A stretch of 64,000 bases of DNA from Acidisoma sp. L85 (GCF_009765865.1 NZ_LMUQ01000024.1:31175-95174), one strand, 5' to 3'; positions 53,708-63,613 are shown, counted from the stretch's first letter. Notes: a model not told the origin generated them from the sequence alone. Numbers and translations: made by a program.

Positions 53708-54295
53708 ATGAGTCGTCGCGCCTCCCGCACCCGGGCCTACGCGCCCGACCCGGATGCGCCGGGCCGGATTTGTGACATGCCCGATTGCCAGGAACTCGGC
53801 TGCTACCGCGCTCCGCGCTCCCGCACCTCGTTGCACGAATATCTCTGGCTCTGCCTGGATCACGTGCGCGCCTACAATGCGGGCTGGGACTACTACAAGG
53901 ATATGACGCCCGGGCAGATCGAGGCCGAGTTGCGGGCCGATGTCTCCTGGCAGCGCCCGACTTGGCGACTTGGGGTCAACGGAAATTTCCGACCCGTCCA
54001 TGAATCCATCCTGCGCGACCCGCTGGCCTCGATCGACGGCCGCACCGCGCACTCCGCTGAGCCGCGCGATGAGGCGCCGCCCGAGCTGCGGCATCCGCTC
54101 GGCGTGCTCGGGCTGTCCTGGCCCGTTAGTCTCGACATGGTGAAGGCACGCTACAAAGAGCTGGCGAAGAAGCATCATCCCGACGCGAATGGCGGCGCGG
54201 CCGAGAAGGAAGACCTCATCAAGGCGATCAACATCGCCTATTCGACGTTGAAAAACTTCTTGCCCGCCGGTCAAAGGCAGATGGCGCGGTCCTGA
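53708..54295 (+). CDS. DnaJ-domain protein with N-terminal Cys cluster
   Basis: The product has 195 residues. The J domain is at the C-terminus (about 129-186), with HPD at 157-159 for stimulating DnaK. The N-terminal part carries Cys22, Cys27, Cys32, Cys49 and His52, which may bind a metal. It has no Gly/Phe region or classic zinc finger, so it is a type III J protein. Substrate unknown. ATG 53708 was chosen because the residues before it look random. Confidence 0.9.
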   Translation: MSRRASRTRAYAPDPDAPGRICDMPDCQELGCYRAPRSRTSLHEYLWLCLDHVRAYNAGWDYYKDMTPGQIEAELRADVSWQRPTWRLGVNGNFRPVHESILRDPLASIDGRTAHSAEPRDEAPPELRHPLGVLGLSWPVSLDMVKARYKELAKKHHPDANGGAAEKEDLIKAINIAYSTLKNFLPAGQRQMARS

Positions 54296-54366
54296 CGCGC
54301 AGCTTTGCCGCCCCCATACTAGGATCGCGACGGCTAACGACCGATACTTCTCCCTGGCTCGATGCT

Positions 54367-54409
54367 CCCGCTTGATGCCCCCCGCTTGATGCATCCTCCT
54401 GCTTGATGC
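54367..54409 (+). repeat. Three 12-bp direct repeats upstream of cobS
   Basis: CCCGCTTGATGC at 54367 and 54381, and CCTGCTTGATGC at 54398, lie 32 bp before the cobS start. They could be a regulator site or simple slippage. Confidence 0.5.
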
Positions 54410-54440
54410 ATCGACGTATAACGATAGGACGCGCGTTTCG

Positions 54441-55454
54441 ATGACGAATGGCCCCGGCTTGGGAATCGCCGATAGCCTTTCCCCAACCCCCAACGGCATG
54501 CCCGACACCACGGTCAACGTCCAAAAGGTTTTCGGTTTCGCGAGTGACCTCGTCGTGCCGGCCTTTACGATGCGGACCGACCACGTGCCTGCGATCGACA
54601 CCACCTACCAGTTTGACCGCGACACGACGCTCGCCATCCTCGCGGGCTTCGCCTTCAACCGCCGCGTGATGATCCAGGGCTATCACGGCACCGGCAAATC
54701 CACGCATATAGAGCAGGTGGCGGCGCGGCTCAACTGGCCGTGTCTGCGCATCAACCTCGATAGCCACATCAGCCGCATCGACCTCATCGGCAAGGATGCG
54801 ATCGTCCTCAAGGACGGCCAGCAGGTGACAGAGTTCAAGGAAGGCATCCTACCCTGGGCGCTGCAGCACCCCTGCGCGCTGGTTTTCGACGAATACGACG
54901 CCGGCCGGCCCGACGTGATGTTCGTGATCCAGCGCGTGCTGGAGGTGGAGGGGCGGCTCACGCTGCTCGACCAGAACAGGGTGATCCACCCTCACCCGGC
55001 CTTCCGCCTGTTCTCGACAGCCAATACGGTCGGTCTCGGCGATACCACCGGGCTCTACCACGGCACCCAGCAGATCAATCAGGGCCAGATGGACCGCTGG
55101 AACATCGTCGCCACGCTGAACTACCTGCCGCATGCGGACGAGACGGCCATCGTCATGGCCAAGCTCGGCATCGACAAGAAGGACGTCCCGGCCCGCCGCA
55201 AGGTCGAGGCCATGGTGGCGCTGGCCGACCTCACCCGCGCCGGCTTCATCGCCGGTGACATCTCGACCGTGATGTCGCCGCGCACCGTGATCACCTGGGC
55301 GGAGAACGAGAAGATCTTCGGCGACCTCAACTTCGCCTTCCGCCTCACCTTCCTGAACAAATGCGACGAGGCGGAGCGTGCGACGGTCGCGGAATATTAC
55401 CAGCGCTGCTTCAACGAAGAGATCAACACCGGCGCCCTGCGCCGCGCGAGCTAA
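54441..55454 (+). CDS. cobS: Aerobic cobaltochelatase subunit CobS (AAA+)
   Basis: The product has 337 residues. AAA+ ATPase of the CobNST complex that inserts cobalt into hydrogenobyrinic acid diamide. Walker [10 protein letters not shown] is at 80-88, and the Walker B region shows [27 protein letters not shown] near the N-terminus is CobS-specific. It forms a chaperone ring with CobT, encoded 6 bp downstream. CobN is not in the window. Confidence 0.96.
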   Translation: MTNGPGLGIADSLSPTPNGMPDTTVNVQKVFGFASDLVVPAFTMRTDHVPAIDTTYQFDRDTTLAILAGFAFNRRVMIQGYHGTGKSTHIEQVAARLNWPCLRINLDSHISRIDLIGKDAIVLKDGQQVTEFKEGILPWALQHPCALVFDEYDAGRPDVMFVIQRVLEVEGRLTLLDQNRVIHPHPAFRLFSTANTVGLGDTTGLYHGTQQINQGQMDRWNIVATLNYLPHADETAIVMAKLGIDKKDVPARRKVEAMVALADLTRAGFIAGDISTVMSPRTVITWAENEKIFGDLNFAFRLTFLNKCDEAERATVAEYYQRCFNEEINTGALRRAS

Positions 55455-55460
55455 ACGGCG

Positions 55461-57362
55461 GTGGCGGTGAGCCCGGGCGGCCAGATCGGCGGCACTCAGG
55501 CGCGCGACGCGGCGGAGCGTAGCGAGGAATTCAAACGCGCGACCGCTGGCGCCATTCGCGCGGTCTCGGGCATCCCGGATGCCGAGGTCGCCTTCCAGCC
55601 GGGTCCGGCCAGCGCGGGGGCGGGGCGCGCTCGCATCCCAAGCCCCACGCGCGGCCTGCCACCCGCTGAGATGGCGCGGCTGCGCGGCACGGCTGATGCC
55701 ATGGCGCTGCGCCTCCGCCACCACAGTGACGCCATCCACGCGGCGCGCTCCCCGGCCAGCCGGGAGGCCCGGGAAGTCTATGACGCGCTGGAACAGGCGC
55801 GGGTTGAAGCGCTCGGCTCGCGTCACATGGCCGGCGTCGCCGCGAACCTCGACGCCAAGCTGGCGGAGCAATGCGAGGCCGAGGGCTACGACCGCATGAC
55901 CCGGCGGGACCAGCTTCCGCTCGGCACCGCGCTGTCGCTGATGGCACGAGAGCGCATGTCCGGCCGTACCGCCCCTGCCGGCGCGGATCGCGTGCTGTCG
56001 CTATGGCGCGCCACCGTGGCGCCCGAGGCCGAGGCCGCCTTCGCCGAAATGGCCGACAACCTCGCCGACCAGCAAGCCTTCGCGCGCGCCGCCCGCCGGC
56101 TGCTTTCCGCTTACGACCTCGCGGAAGCCGAGGCCGAAGCCGATCCGTCCGAGGATCCGCAGGGCGGTGAGGAAGCGCCGGAAGAAGGTCCGCCGCAGGA
56201 CGCCAGCAGCGAGGGCGAAAGCCAGTCGGAGGCCGAGGCCGATGAGACGGTCGGCGGCGACCCTCAGGACATGCAGGGCGAAGCCGCCGACGAGGATGAC
56301 GCGGAAGGCGACGAGGACGCAAATGGCGAGGCTGAGGGTGAGGAACGCCCCGGCGGCCCGCAGCCCCACCGCGAGCGGCAGGGCGTGGAGGCGACCTACA
56401 AAGCCTTCGCCCGCGATTTCGACGAGGAGGTCAGCGCCGAGGACCTCTGCGACGCCGAAGAGCTAGGACGGCTGCGCCAACAGCTCGACCATCAGCTCCA
56501 GCACCTTCAAGGGATGGTGTCCAAGCTTGCGAACCGCCTGCAGCGCCGCCTCATGGCGCAGCAGACACGGGCCTGGGATTTCGACCTTGAGGAGGGGCTC
56601 CTCGACGTGAGCCGCCTCGCCCGCGTCGTCGCCACGCCTACCCAATCGCTCTCCTACAAGCGCGAACGGGAGACAGACTTCCGCGATACCGTCGTGACAC
56701 TGCTGATCGACAACTCAGGCTCCATGCGCGGCCGCCCGATCACGGTGGCCGCCATGTGCGGAGATATCCTGGCCCGCACGCTGGAACGCTGCGCCGTGAA
56801 GGTCGAGGTGCTGGGCTTTACCACCCGCGCCTGGAAGGGCGGCCAGAGCCGCGAGCGCTGGGTGCAGGAGGGCAAGCCACGCCTGCCTGGGCGGCTGAAC
56901 GACCTGCGCCATATCATCTACAAGGCCGCCGACGCGCCCTGGCGGCGCAGCCGCCGCAACCTCGGCCTCATGTTGCGCGAGGGGCTGCTCAAGGAAAATA
57001 TCGACGGCGAGGCGCTGCTTTGGGCTTACCGGCGCCTACTCACCCGCACCGAGCACCGGCGCATCCTGATGGTCATCAGCGATGGCGCGCCGGTCGATGA
57101 TTCCACGCTATCCGTCAATCCGGGGAACTACCTGGAGCGCCACCTGCGCCAGGTCATCGGCGAAATCGAGGGGCGGCGCCAGGTCCAGCTCATCGCCATC
57201 GGGATCGGCCACGACGTGACGCGCTACTACCGCCGCGCCGTGACCATCGTCGATGCCGAGGATCTCGGCGGCACCATGGTCCGCCACCTCACCGCGCTCT
57301 TCGACGAGAGCGAGCAGGAGTCCTGGGAACGCGGCAACGAGCGGGCGCCGGTGGTCGTCTGA
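55461..57362 (+). CDS. cobT: Aerobic cobaltochelatase subunit CobT
   Basis: The product has 633 residues. The N-terminal helical domain is followed by a long acidic, low-complexity hinge (about 210-300), then the VWA domain with MIDAS residues Asp417, Ser419 and Ser421 (DNSGSM). The later [19 protein letters not shown] matches the family. The CobST ring uses ATP to drive cobalt insertion by CobN. The GTG start is uncertain; GTG 55470 is an alternative. Confidence 0.95.
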   Translation: MAVSPGGQIGGTQARDAAERSEEFKRATAGAIRAVSGIPDAEVAFQPGPASAGAGRARIPSPTRGLPPAEMARLRGTADAMALRLRHHSDAIHAARSPASREAREVYDALEQARVEALGSRHMAGVAANLDAKLAEQCEAEGYDRMTRRDQLPLGTALSLMARERMSGRTAPAGADRVLSLWRATVAPEAEAAFAEMADNLADQQAFARAARRLLSAYDLAEAEAEADPSEDPQGGEEAPEEGPPQDASSEGESQSEAEADETVGGDPQDMQGEAADEDDAEGDEDANGEAEGEERPGGPQPHRERQGVEATYKAFARDFDEEVSAEDLCDAEELGRLRQQLDHQLQHLQGMVSKLANRLQRRLMAQQTRAWDFDLEEGLLDVSRLARVVATPTQSLSYKRERETDFRDTVVTLLIDNSGSMRGRPITVAAMCGDILARTLERCAVKVEVLGFTTRAWKGGQSRERWVQEGKPRLPGRLNDLRHIIYKAADAPWRRSRRNLGLMLREGLLKENIDGEALLWAYRRLLTRTEHRRILMVISDGAPVDDSTLSVNPGNYLERHLRQVIGEIEGRRQVQLIAIGIGHDVTRYYRRAVTIVDAEDLGGTMVRHLTALFDESEQESWERGNERAPVVV

Positions 57363-57449
57363 GTCTCATTTCGCATCACGCCATGCGCCGTGGATAGAGT
57401 TGCAGCAGGCTCCAGCTCAATGATCACTCTGAACCCCGACCCCCAGATT

Positions 57450-57534
57450 CGTCATGGCACGCGAAAGCATGCCATCCACGCCTGCCTTCGTGAAGCAAGC
57501 GAGGCGTGGATGCCGGCCTTCGCCGAGCATGACG
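57450..57534 (+). repeat. Dispersed palindromic element, copy G
   Basis: Same orientation as copies A and E, slightly degenerate first hairpin (GGCACGCGAAAGCATGCC). Ends in GCCGAGCATGACG. It sits between the convergent cobT and phasin-like genes. The remainder of 57363-57620 holds no gene. Confidence 0.85.
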
Positions 57535-57620
57535 GGGTCGAGTGAGCACGGTTCAGACCAGAGACATCCCGCCGAGCTACCGACTACCGCAGCGGACCCG
57601 ATCGACCTAAGCGGACCGCC

Positions 57621-58085
57621 TCAACCCGCCGCTTTGGTCTTCTCGACCGCGGCCTTCAACTCATCCAGCGAGGCCAGGAAGCGCTTGTGGACCATGTCGA
57701 GCGCCTCGGTGCTGGAGTTGCGCATCAGATCCTCGAGTTCGCGGGCATCGCCTACGCTCTTCTCATAGGCTGACTTGACCAGCTCGGTCTGCTTGACGGC
57801 CTTGTCCTGAGGGCCGCCGGGAGCTGCCAGCGTCTTCGCCGCTTCGCTCAGATCCGAAACCTGGCGCTGCATGAGCTCCATCTGACGCTGCACGATCGCC
57901 TGCGCGCCCTCGAACATCATCTTATTGGCGGCCGCCAGGGTCGCGAGGTTGCGGCGGTGCATGTCGAGCAATGCCGTCGCTTCCGGGATCGCCGGCATCT
58001 TCAGGTTCGAGAATAGGCGCGAGATATCCGGATTCATTGCTCCGCTTCCGAAACGATAGGGAGTGTCCTTCGGACCGTCAGACAT
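57621..58085 (-). CDS. Phasin-family protein
   Basis: The product has 154 residues with AAGGAGGAG before ATG 58085. It is almost all helical with coiled-coil character, and the segment LATLAAANKMMFEGAQAI followed by RQMELMQRQV is the phasin signature. Phasins coat polyhydroxyalkanoate granules and control their size. No PHA synthase is in the window, so the role is by family only. Confidence 0.88.
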   Translation of the reverse strand: MSDGPKDTPYRFGSGAMNPDISRLFSNLKMPAIPEATALLDMHRRNLATLAAANKMMFEGAQAIVQRQMELMQRQVSDLSEAAKTLAAPGGPQDKAVKQTELVKSAYEKSVGDARELEDLMRNSSTEALDMVHKRFLASLDELKAAVEKTKAAG

Positions 58086-58211
58086 CGTCGTCTCCTCCTT
58101 GTCATTGGGCTGGCCGCCACTGGAGGGGCCATGCCCCCACAGAATTTGCACCGGCATCGCCGCTGCACCAGGGGCTAGAACGTGAAAAGGTTCCGCGAAG
58201 CGCAGAAAGCC

Positions 58212-58877
58212 TCAGATGGGTGGCACCGCCCCGTTCGCGGGCACCGGGGGCGGTTCATCCGGCGGCATGGTGTCTGATGCGCTTTCCGGGTCTGGAGGGG
58301 CATTGTCGTCGGACTCGCCCAGCCACCGGGCCACCTGAGCCGCGCGGTCTAGCGCCTGATCGAGCGCGCTCATCGTCGTCGCCAGGTCGGTACTGTCATC
58401 ATTCCGCCAGGCGCGAACAACCCAAAGCCACACCGCGAGCAGGCCGCGCTTATGCCCCGCGCCGCGTAGCCCGGTCGTCGAAACCTCGGCCGCCTCCAAA
58501 AGCCAGCCCATGCTGCGCAGGCTGAGCCGGCTTAGCATCAAGCCGAGCAGCGGATCTCTCGGCGCGGCTTCTAGTACCGCGAGCACACCGGCACGATGCG
58601 CCTGCAGCACATCGATGCGGCGCATGATCATGTCGAAGAGCCGGTCCTTGATGGGGCCACTCGGCGGGGCCGCTTCCAGCGCCGCGCGGTCCGCCATCGC
58701 GCCGAAGCGCATGAGGACGGCGATGCGAGACGGGAAGCGGGTTCGGGTGCGGGCGACATCGAGTCCGGCATCGCGCGCCGCCTGGACCAGACTAACACTC
58801 CGCCACCCTCGGTCTCCCGCCTGCGCGAAAACCGCGGCAACTAACGCTTCGTCAAACTCTGCATCATTCATAAGCAT
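58212..58877 (-). CDS. TetR-like transcriptional regulator
   Basis: The product has 221 residues. The N-terminal helix-turn-helix (AQAGDRGWRSVSLVQAARDA, with the recognition helix near 33-52, GLDVARTRTRFPSR) resembles TetR and the COQ9-like proteins of alphaproteobacteria. The C-terminal helical domain is followed by a Pro-rich tail of about 35 residues. Target unknown; the adjacent phasin gene is a possible one. Confidence 0.8.
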   Translation of the reverse strand: MLMNDAEFDEALVAAVFAQAGDRGWRSVSLVQAARDAGLDVARTRTRFPSRIAVLMRFGAMADRAALEAAPPSGPIKDRLFDMIMRRIDVLQAHRAGVLAVLEAAPRDPLLGLMLSRLSLRSMGWLLEAAEVSTTGLRGAGHKRGLLAVWLWVVRAWRNDDSTDLATTMSALDQALDRAAQVARWLGESDDNAPPDPESASDTMPPDEPPPVPANGAVPPI

Positions 58878-58901
58878 ATCTTTATGTGTTTATGCGTGGC
58901 G

Positions 58902-59726
58902 TCAGCCGGAAAGTTCACGAGAGCGGCGGGTGGCAGCCGTCACCGCTTCGTCGATGGCATGCGGCCACGCCTCGGGAGCCATTAACACCGCGAGAGCGGC
59001 TTCTGTGGTGCCTTTCGGGCTGGTTACCGCTCGCCGAAGATCAGCAGCATCCTCCGGACTAGCAGCCAAGAGCGCGCCGGCGCCAATCACCGTTTGCCGC
59101 GCCAACCGGCGCGCGAGGTTAGCGGGCAAGCCCTGTGCGACTGCCGCCGCTTCCAGCAGTTCGGCGAGCAGAAACACATAGGCAGGGCCACTGCCGGAAA
59201 CCGCTGTCACCGGATCGAGCAGCGCCTCGTCCGTGGTCCAGGCGACCTCGCCGATCGCCGTCAATAACCGGTCACAGAGCGCACGTTCCGCATCGGCCAC
59301 GCCCGCACCGGCGACGGCCACCGTTATGCCTTGACGAACGGCGGCGGGCGTATTGGGCATGGCGCGCACCACCCGGGCCTCGGCACCGAGCATGGCAACA
59401 ACATCCGCCGCCGTCTTTCCCGCCATGATCGTGAGAAAAACCGCGCCGGAAGCGAACCGGCCATACAGCGGAAGTACGGTCGGAGCCATCTGCGGCTTCA
59501 CGGCCAAAATCACGGCGGATGGAGCGAAATCTCGCGGTATCGCTTCCGGGCCGGCGAGTACCGTGACCTCGGCACTCGCGGCACTTGCTGCCTCCGGACT
59601 CGGATCAACGACGATCGAGGACGCGAGGCCGACCTCGCGCCAACCAGCCAGCATCGCGCGCCCCATCTTCCCGCCGCCGACGAGAAGAACGGAGGGCAGT
59701 TTGCCGCGGTCGCCTGGGACGGTCAT
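58902..59726 (-). CDS. proC: Pyrroline-5-carboxylate reductase
   Basis: Last step of proline synthesis, NAD(P)H-dependent, 274 residues. The nucleotide loop LLVGGGKMGRAML is at about 14-26. AVKPQ and the later block DPVTAVSGSGPAYVFLLAELLEAAA (interrupted here at 20 residues: DPVTAVSGSGPAYVF) are diagnostic, as is AVTSPKGTTEAAL. Cytosolic. Its start lies 67 bp from the YbjN-like stop on the same strand. Confidence 0.95.
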   Translation of the reverse strand: MTVPGDRGKLPSVLLVGGGKMGRAMLAGWREVGLASSIVVDPSPEAASAASAEVTVLAGPEAIPRDFAPSAVILAVKPQMAPTVLPLYGRFASGAVFLTIMAGKTAADVVAMLGAEARVVRAMPNTPAAVRQGITVAVAGAGVADAERALCDRLLTAIGEVAWTTDEALLDPVTAVSGSGPAYVFLLAELLEAAAVAQGLPANLARRLARQTVIGAGALLAASPEDAADLRRAVTSPKGTTEAALAVLMAPEAWPHAIDEAVTAATRRSRELSG

Positions 59727-59793
59727 TGGCGCGCTCCCCTCCCTGCAGGGAGGGGAGACCTGACCCGCTTGCTAAAATGCAACCCGGGAAGAC

Positions 59794-60297
59794 TCACGCC
59801 TCGCCGACGCATTCCAGCATCGAGGCGGTCAGCGCCTCGGCCGGGGTCTTGCCGCCCCATAGGACGAACTGGAAGGCCGGATAGAAACGCTCGCACTCGG
59901 TAATGGCGATATCCACCATATCCTCCAGGCTCTCGGCCGAGGCGGCGCGGGCGCCGCGGAGCAGGACCGCATGGCGGAAAACCGGCATGCCGTCATCCGC
60001 ATCCAGACCGAAATGGCCGATCCAGAGATGCGTATTGGCCAAGGCGAGCAACTCGTGCAGCGCGGCGCGGCGCTTCTCCGGCACCTTCATGTCGAGGGCG
60101 CAGGTGAAGTGCATCGCCGAGATTTCATGCGACCAGTTGAAGAACAACCCGTAGTCGCACCACCGACCAGGGGCCTCGGCGGCCATTTCGGCGTCGTTGC
60201 GACGCTCAAAGATCCATTCGTTTGAGGAGATTATCTGCTCGACCACGTCGAGCGGATTGGCGACGTCGGTCTCTGCGGCGAGGGAAAGATGGGTCAC
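59794..60297 (-). CDS. YbjN-domain protein
   Basis: The product has 167 residues. GTG 60297 has a GAGGAG ribosome binding site; ATG 60333 is earlier but lies before that site and is less likely. The sequence (DVVEQIISSNEWIFERR, MHFTCALDMKVPEKRRAAL, ANTHLWIGHFGLDADDGMP) matches the YbjN type III secretion chaperone-like fold. Members are soluble proteins of unclear function, often next to proC in alphaproteobacteria. Confidence 0.88.
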   Translation of the reverse strand: MTHLSLAAETDVANPLDVVEQIISSNEWIFERRNDAEMAAEAPGRWCDYGLFFNWSHEISAMHFTCALDMKVPEKRRAALHELLALANTHLWIGHFGLDADDGMPVFRHAVLLRGARAASAESLEDMVDIAITECERFYPAFQFVLWGGKTPAEALTASMLECVGEA

Positions 60298-60487
60298 GCG
60301 AGGTCTCCTCGGGGCTGGAGGAAGGCCGGACATCGGGCGAAGCCGTCAATTGACGCCGGCTCCTCCTATACGCAGGAGCGGGCGGTGCGGATCGCCGAAT
60401 CCGCGGGTTAGGCTTGGTCGCGAGGTCATTTGGCCGCAACCAAGCCTACTGTAGCAAGAGTCTAAGCGATGACCTTCGAACGAAAGT

Positions 60488-60868
60488 CTAACCGCCGGAG
60501 CCTAAAACGCCGGAAGCGGCATCTCCAAGGTCCGTCCGGACCTCAGTTGGGGGCGGCATGGCGATTGGCGGCTCCGTAGTGGCGCCGATTTTTGGCGCCG
60601 CCGCGCCAAGCCGCGCTTCAAGCGCCGCGACTCGGTCGGTGAGGGCGGCGAGCTTGGCTTCCGCCGCCTCCTGCGCCGCGCGGGCATTGGCCGCCATCTC
60701 CTGCACCGCCGCGAATTGCTCGCCGCGCACGAGGTCGAAGCGCTGGATGGCGTCATCGATGCGGGCACGCATCACGGCTTCCGCCTCGTCTCGCACGCCG
60801 GCGAAAGCGGACATCGCGCCCTGCGCGACTCCCGCCAGATCGTCCATGAAGCGGCTGCGCTCCTTCAT
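60488..60868 (-). CDS. UbiK/BMFP-like accessory protein
   Basis: The product has 126 residues from ATG 60868, with CAGGAGGA upstream. An N-terminal helix SRFMDDLAGVAQGAMSAFAG is followed by a coiled-coil (LAALTDRVAALEARLGA) and a Pro-rich tail. This is the BMFP/UbiK plan, a trimeric membrane-fusing protein that helps late ubiquinone steps. The tail is longer than in E. coli UbiK. Confidence 0.82.
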   Translation of the reverse strand: MKERSRFMDDLAGVAQGAMSAFAGVRDEAEAVMRARIDDAIQRFDLVRGEQFAAVQEMAANARAAQEAAEAKLAALTDRVAALEARLGAAAPKIGATTEPPIAMPPPTEVRTDLGDAASGVLGSGG

Positions 60869-61038
60869 CCCGTCCTCCTGCCTTCCGTGCCTGCGAGCGG
60901 TTGCGTATAAGCCCGGCCCATGCTTCCGGTCACTGTCTCCGCCGAGCGCCACGCCGCGGCTCCCGCATCATCATGCCATGATATGGGCGTGGCACAGCGT
61001 CCAACCAATGCGGCGCCCTGCGGGGAGCAGGAGACGGC

Positions 61039-61866
61039 ATGAGCCATGTGTTGATTTTCCCCGATTTTGACCCGGTCCTGGTGCGTCTCGGCCCTTTCGC
61101 GATCCATTGGTACGCCATCGCCTATATCGCGGCGCTCGTCCTAGGATGGCGTCTCGTGCGGCGGATGGCGCTTTGGACCCCGGCCGTGGCGACGCCGGTT
61201 CTGGTGGATGATTTTCTTTCATGGGCGACGCTCGGCGTCGTGCTCGGCGGCCGGATCGGCTACGTGCTGTTCTACCAGCCGGGCAATTTCCTGCATCATC
61301 CGCTGAGCATCATCGCCGTCTGGCAGGGGGGCATGAGCTTCCATGGCGGCATGCTCGGCGTCACGGTCGCCATCATTGTTTTCTGCCTGCGCCACCGCAT
61401 CCCCATCCTGGGCTTCGCCGACCGTATCGCGATCGTCGCCCCCATCGGGCTGGGCTTCGGGCGCATCGCCAATTTCATAAATGGCGAGCTGTGGGGCCGC
61501 CCCGCCCCGCCCGGCTGGCCCTTCGCGATGATCTATCCCCGCGTCGATATGCAGCCGCGCTTCCCGAGCGAGATCTACCAGGCTTTCCTGGAAGGGCTGG
61601 TGCTGCTGCTGGTGATGCTCTTCCTCGCGCGGTCGGAGGCACGCCGCGCCCGCTTCGGATTGCTCACCGGCTGCTTCCTGATCGGCTATGGCATCGCGCG
61701 CATTATCGGCGAGTGCTTCCGCCAGCCGGACGCGTTCCTCGGCTTCCTCTGGTCCGGCGTCACCATGGGTCAGGTACTGTCGCTGCCGATGATCATCGTC
61801 GGGCTGGGTTTGGTCTTCTACGCCCGGCTCCGCTCGCCGCGGCTCACCGGTGCCTTCGCGGCGTGA
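61039..61866 (+). CDS. lgt: Prolipoprotein diacylglyceryl transferase
   Basis: Inner-membrane enzyme adding diacylglycerol to the lipobox Cys, 275 residues, seven hydrophobic helices. The signature GRIANFINGELWGR is at 141-154, and the essential His of the HGG segment is His102 (SFHGGMLG). It serves the lipoproteins of this window, including the Wza-like one. Its stop overlaps the midA-like start (GTGA). Confidence 0.96.
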   Translation: MSHVLIFPDFDPVLVRLGPFAIHWYAIAYIAALVLGWRLVRRMALWTPAVATPVLVDDFLSWATLGVVLGGRIGYVLFYQPGNFLHHPLSIIAVWQGGMSFHGGMLGVTVAIIVFCLRHRIPILGFADRIAIVAPIGLGFGRIANFINGELWGRPAPPGWPFAMIYPRVDMQPRFPSEIYQAFLEGLVLLLVMLFLARSEARRARFGLLTGCFLIGYGIARIIGECFRQPDAFLGFLWSGVTMGQVLSLPMIIVGLGLVFYARLRSPRLTGAFAA

Positions 61867-62843
61867 CGAACACGGCGGAACGGCTCGACCGCTTCATGGC
61901 ACGAGCCAATGCCGCCTATTACGCGAACCACGACCCCTTCGCCGATTTCACCACCTCTCCCGAGATCAGCCAGATCTTCGGCGAGCTTATCGGCGCCTGG
62001 GCCGCGGTCTGCTGGGACATGCTGGGTCGCCCTACCCCTGTGCTATTCGCGGAGGCAGGCCCGGGGCGCGGCACGCTGATGGCCGACGCGACCCGCGTGC
62101 TCGCCCGCGTGGCCCCTGCCTTCACCGAGGCGATGACAGTACATTTCATCGAAACCTCGCCCCGGCTGCGTGCCGAGCAGGCGATACGGGTTCCGATGGC
62201 CGCCTGGCATGACGCGCTAGAGGGGCTACCGTCCGGCCCTGTGATCCTGATCGCCAATGAGTTCCTCGACGCCCTGCCGGTCCGCCAGTTTCGCCTCGTC
62301 GCCGGCCGCTGGGTCGAGCGGTTCGTGCAGGATGGCGCTTTCGTCGAACGCCCGGCCTTCCCGCCGGAGAATGCGGAGGACGACCGCAGCGAGATCGAGA
62401 TCAACGAAGCCGCCGACGCCTTCTGTGCCGACCTTGCCGCGCGGATCGTCACTGATGGCGGTCTCGCCCTGATCCTGGATTATGGCCGCGACGGCAATGC
62501 CGGCAACAGTCTGCAAGCACTACGCGATGGCGCGCCCACCGACCCGCTGGCCGAGCCCGGATCGGCGGATCTCACCGCCCATGTCGATTTCGCCGCCATC
62601 GCTCGCGCGGCGCGAGGCCAGGGCGCCGAGGTGCAGGGACCGGTGATGCAGGGTGTCTTCCTCCAGCGCCTCGGCCTCTTCGAACGCGCCGAACGTCTGG
62701 CGCGAGGCAGGTCCGAAACCGAGGCCGCGACGGTGATGGGTGCCGCGCGACGCCTGGCCGAGCCGCGTGGTATGGGCAGTCTGTTCGTGGCGCTTGCCAT
62801 CGCCGCGCCCGGCACCCCCCCTCTTCCCGGATTCGCCGCATGA
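61863..62843 (+). CDS. MidA/NDUFAF7-family SAM methyltransferase
   Basis: The product has 326 residues from GTG 61863. DFTTSPEISQIFGELIG is the family hallmark, and the SAM site is EAGPGRGTLMAD at 64-75. In mitochondria the homologue methylates an Arg of complex I NDUFS2. A similar role in bacterial complex I is likely but not shown. Frame extends back into lgt, but the GTGA overlap and the start of homology fix the start. The stop overlaps pgeF by 4 nt. Confidence 0.92.
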   Translation: MTNTAERLDRFMARANAAYYANHDPFADFTTSPEISQIFGELIGAWAAVCWDMLGRPTPVLFAEAGPGRGTLMADATRVLARVAPAFTEAMTVHFIETSPRLRAEQAIRVPMAAWHDALEGLPSGPVILIANEFLDALPVRQFRLVAGRWVERFVQDGAFVERPAFPPENAEDDRSEIEINEAADAFCADLAARIVTDGGLALILDYGRDGNAGNSLQALRDGAPTDPLAEPGSADLTAHVDFAAIARAARGQGAEVQGPVMQGVFLQRLGLFERAERLARGRSETEAATVMGAARRLAEPRGMGSLFVALAIAAPGTPPLPGFAA

Positions 62844-63613
62844 CCCTCCCAAGCTTCGTCTCCGTTCCAGAACTGCGCGCCGCCCACGGCTTCTTCACGC
62901 GGGAGGGCGGGGTTTCCGCTGGCGCCTATGCCAGCCTCAATTGCAGCATTTCCGGCGGCGATGATCGCGCGGCGGTCACCGAGAATCGGGCGCGTGTCGC
63001 CCGCGCCTTGGATGTGGCGCCGGAGCAGCTCGTGGGGCTGCATCAGGTCCACGGACCGGACGTCGAGACCGTCCTAGCACCCTGGATCGCTGGTGCCGGT
63101 CCGCGCGCCGATGCGATGGTGACGGCGGTGCCCGGCATCGCCCTCGGCGTCGTCACCGCCGACTGCGCGCCCGTGCTCTTCGCGGATACCGAGGCCCGGG
63201 TCATCGGCGCCGCCCATGCCGGCTGGCGCGGTGCCGTCGCGGGCGTGCTGGAGGCAACCGTAGAGGCGATGGCCGCGCTCGGCGCGCATCCGGGGCGGAT
63301 CATCGCCGCTATCGGGCCCTGCATCCGCCAGGACTCCTACGAAGTGGCGGGCGATCTGCGCGGCTCGGTGCTCGATCAGAATGCCGAGGATGAGCGCTTC
63401 TTTCTCCCCGGCCGCCCTGAGCGCTGGATGTTCGACCTCGCCGGCTATTGCGAAGCCCGCCTCGTCGCGGCCGGGGTCGCCAAGGTCATCATCGCCGAGG
63501 GCGATACGGCGGCGGAGCCCGATCGCTTCTTCAGCCACCGCCGCCGCACGCTCGCCGGTGGCGGCGCGATCGGCCACCAGATGTCGGCGATCGTTCTTGG
63601 AGCGCGCCTATGA
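62840..63613 (+). CDS. pgeF: Peptidoglycan editing factor PgeF / YfiH (DUF152)
   Basis: The product has 257 residues of the multicopper-oxidase-like fold. Zinc/active-site residues are His71 (HQVHG), Cys109 (TADCAPV) and His126 (AAHAGWRG). In E. coli this protein removes mis-incorporated L-Ser from peptidoglycan stems. Related enzymes also act on purine nucleosides. Tight overlaps show lgt, midA, pgeF and the next lipoprotein gene are one operon. Confidence 0.93.
   Translation: MTLPSFVSVPELRAAHGFFTREGGVSAGAYASLNCSISGGDDRAAVTENRARVARALDVAPEQLVGLHQVHGPDVETVLAPWIAGAGPRADAMVTAVPGIALGVVTADCAPVLFADTEARVIGAAHAGWRGAVAGVLEATVEAMAALGAHPGRIIAAIGPCIRQDSYEVAGDLRGSVLDQNAEDERFFLPGRPERWMFDLAGYCEARLVAAGVAKVIIAEGDTAAEPDRFFSHRRRTLAGGGAIGHQMSAIVLGARL

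Noticed and set aside
61221-61862. Extended N-terminus of the MidA-like frame inside lgt
   Set aside because: The frame is open, but homology begins at GTG 61863, which overlaps the lgt stop in a normal coupling arrangement.
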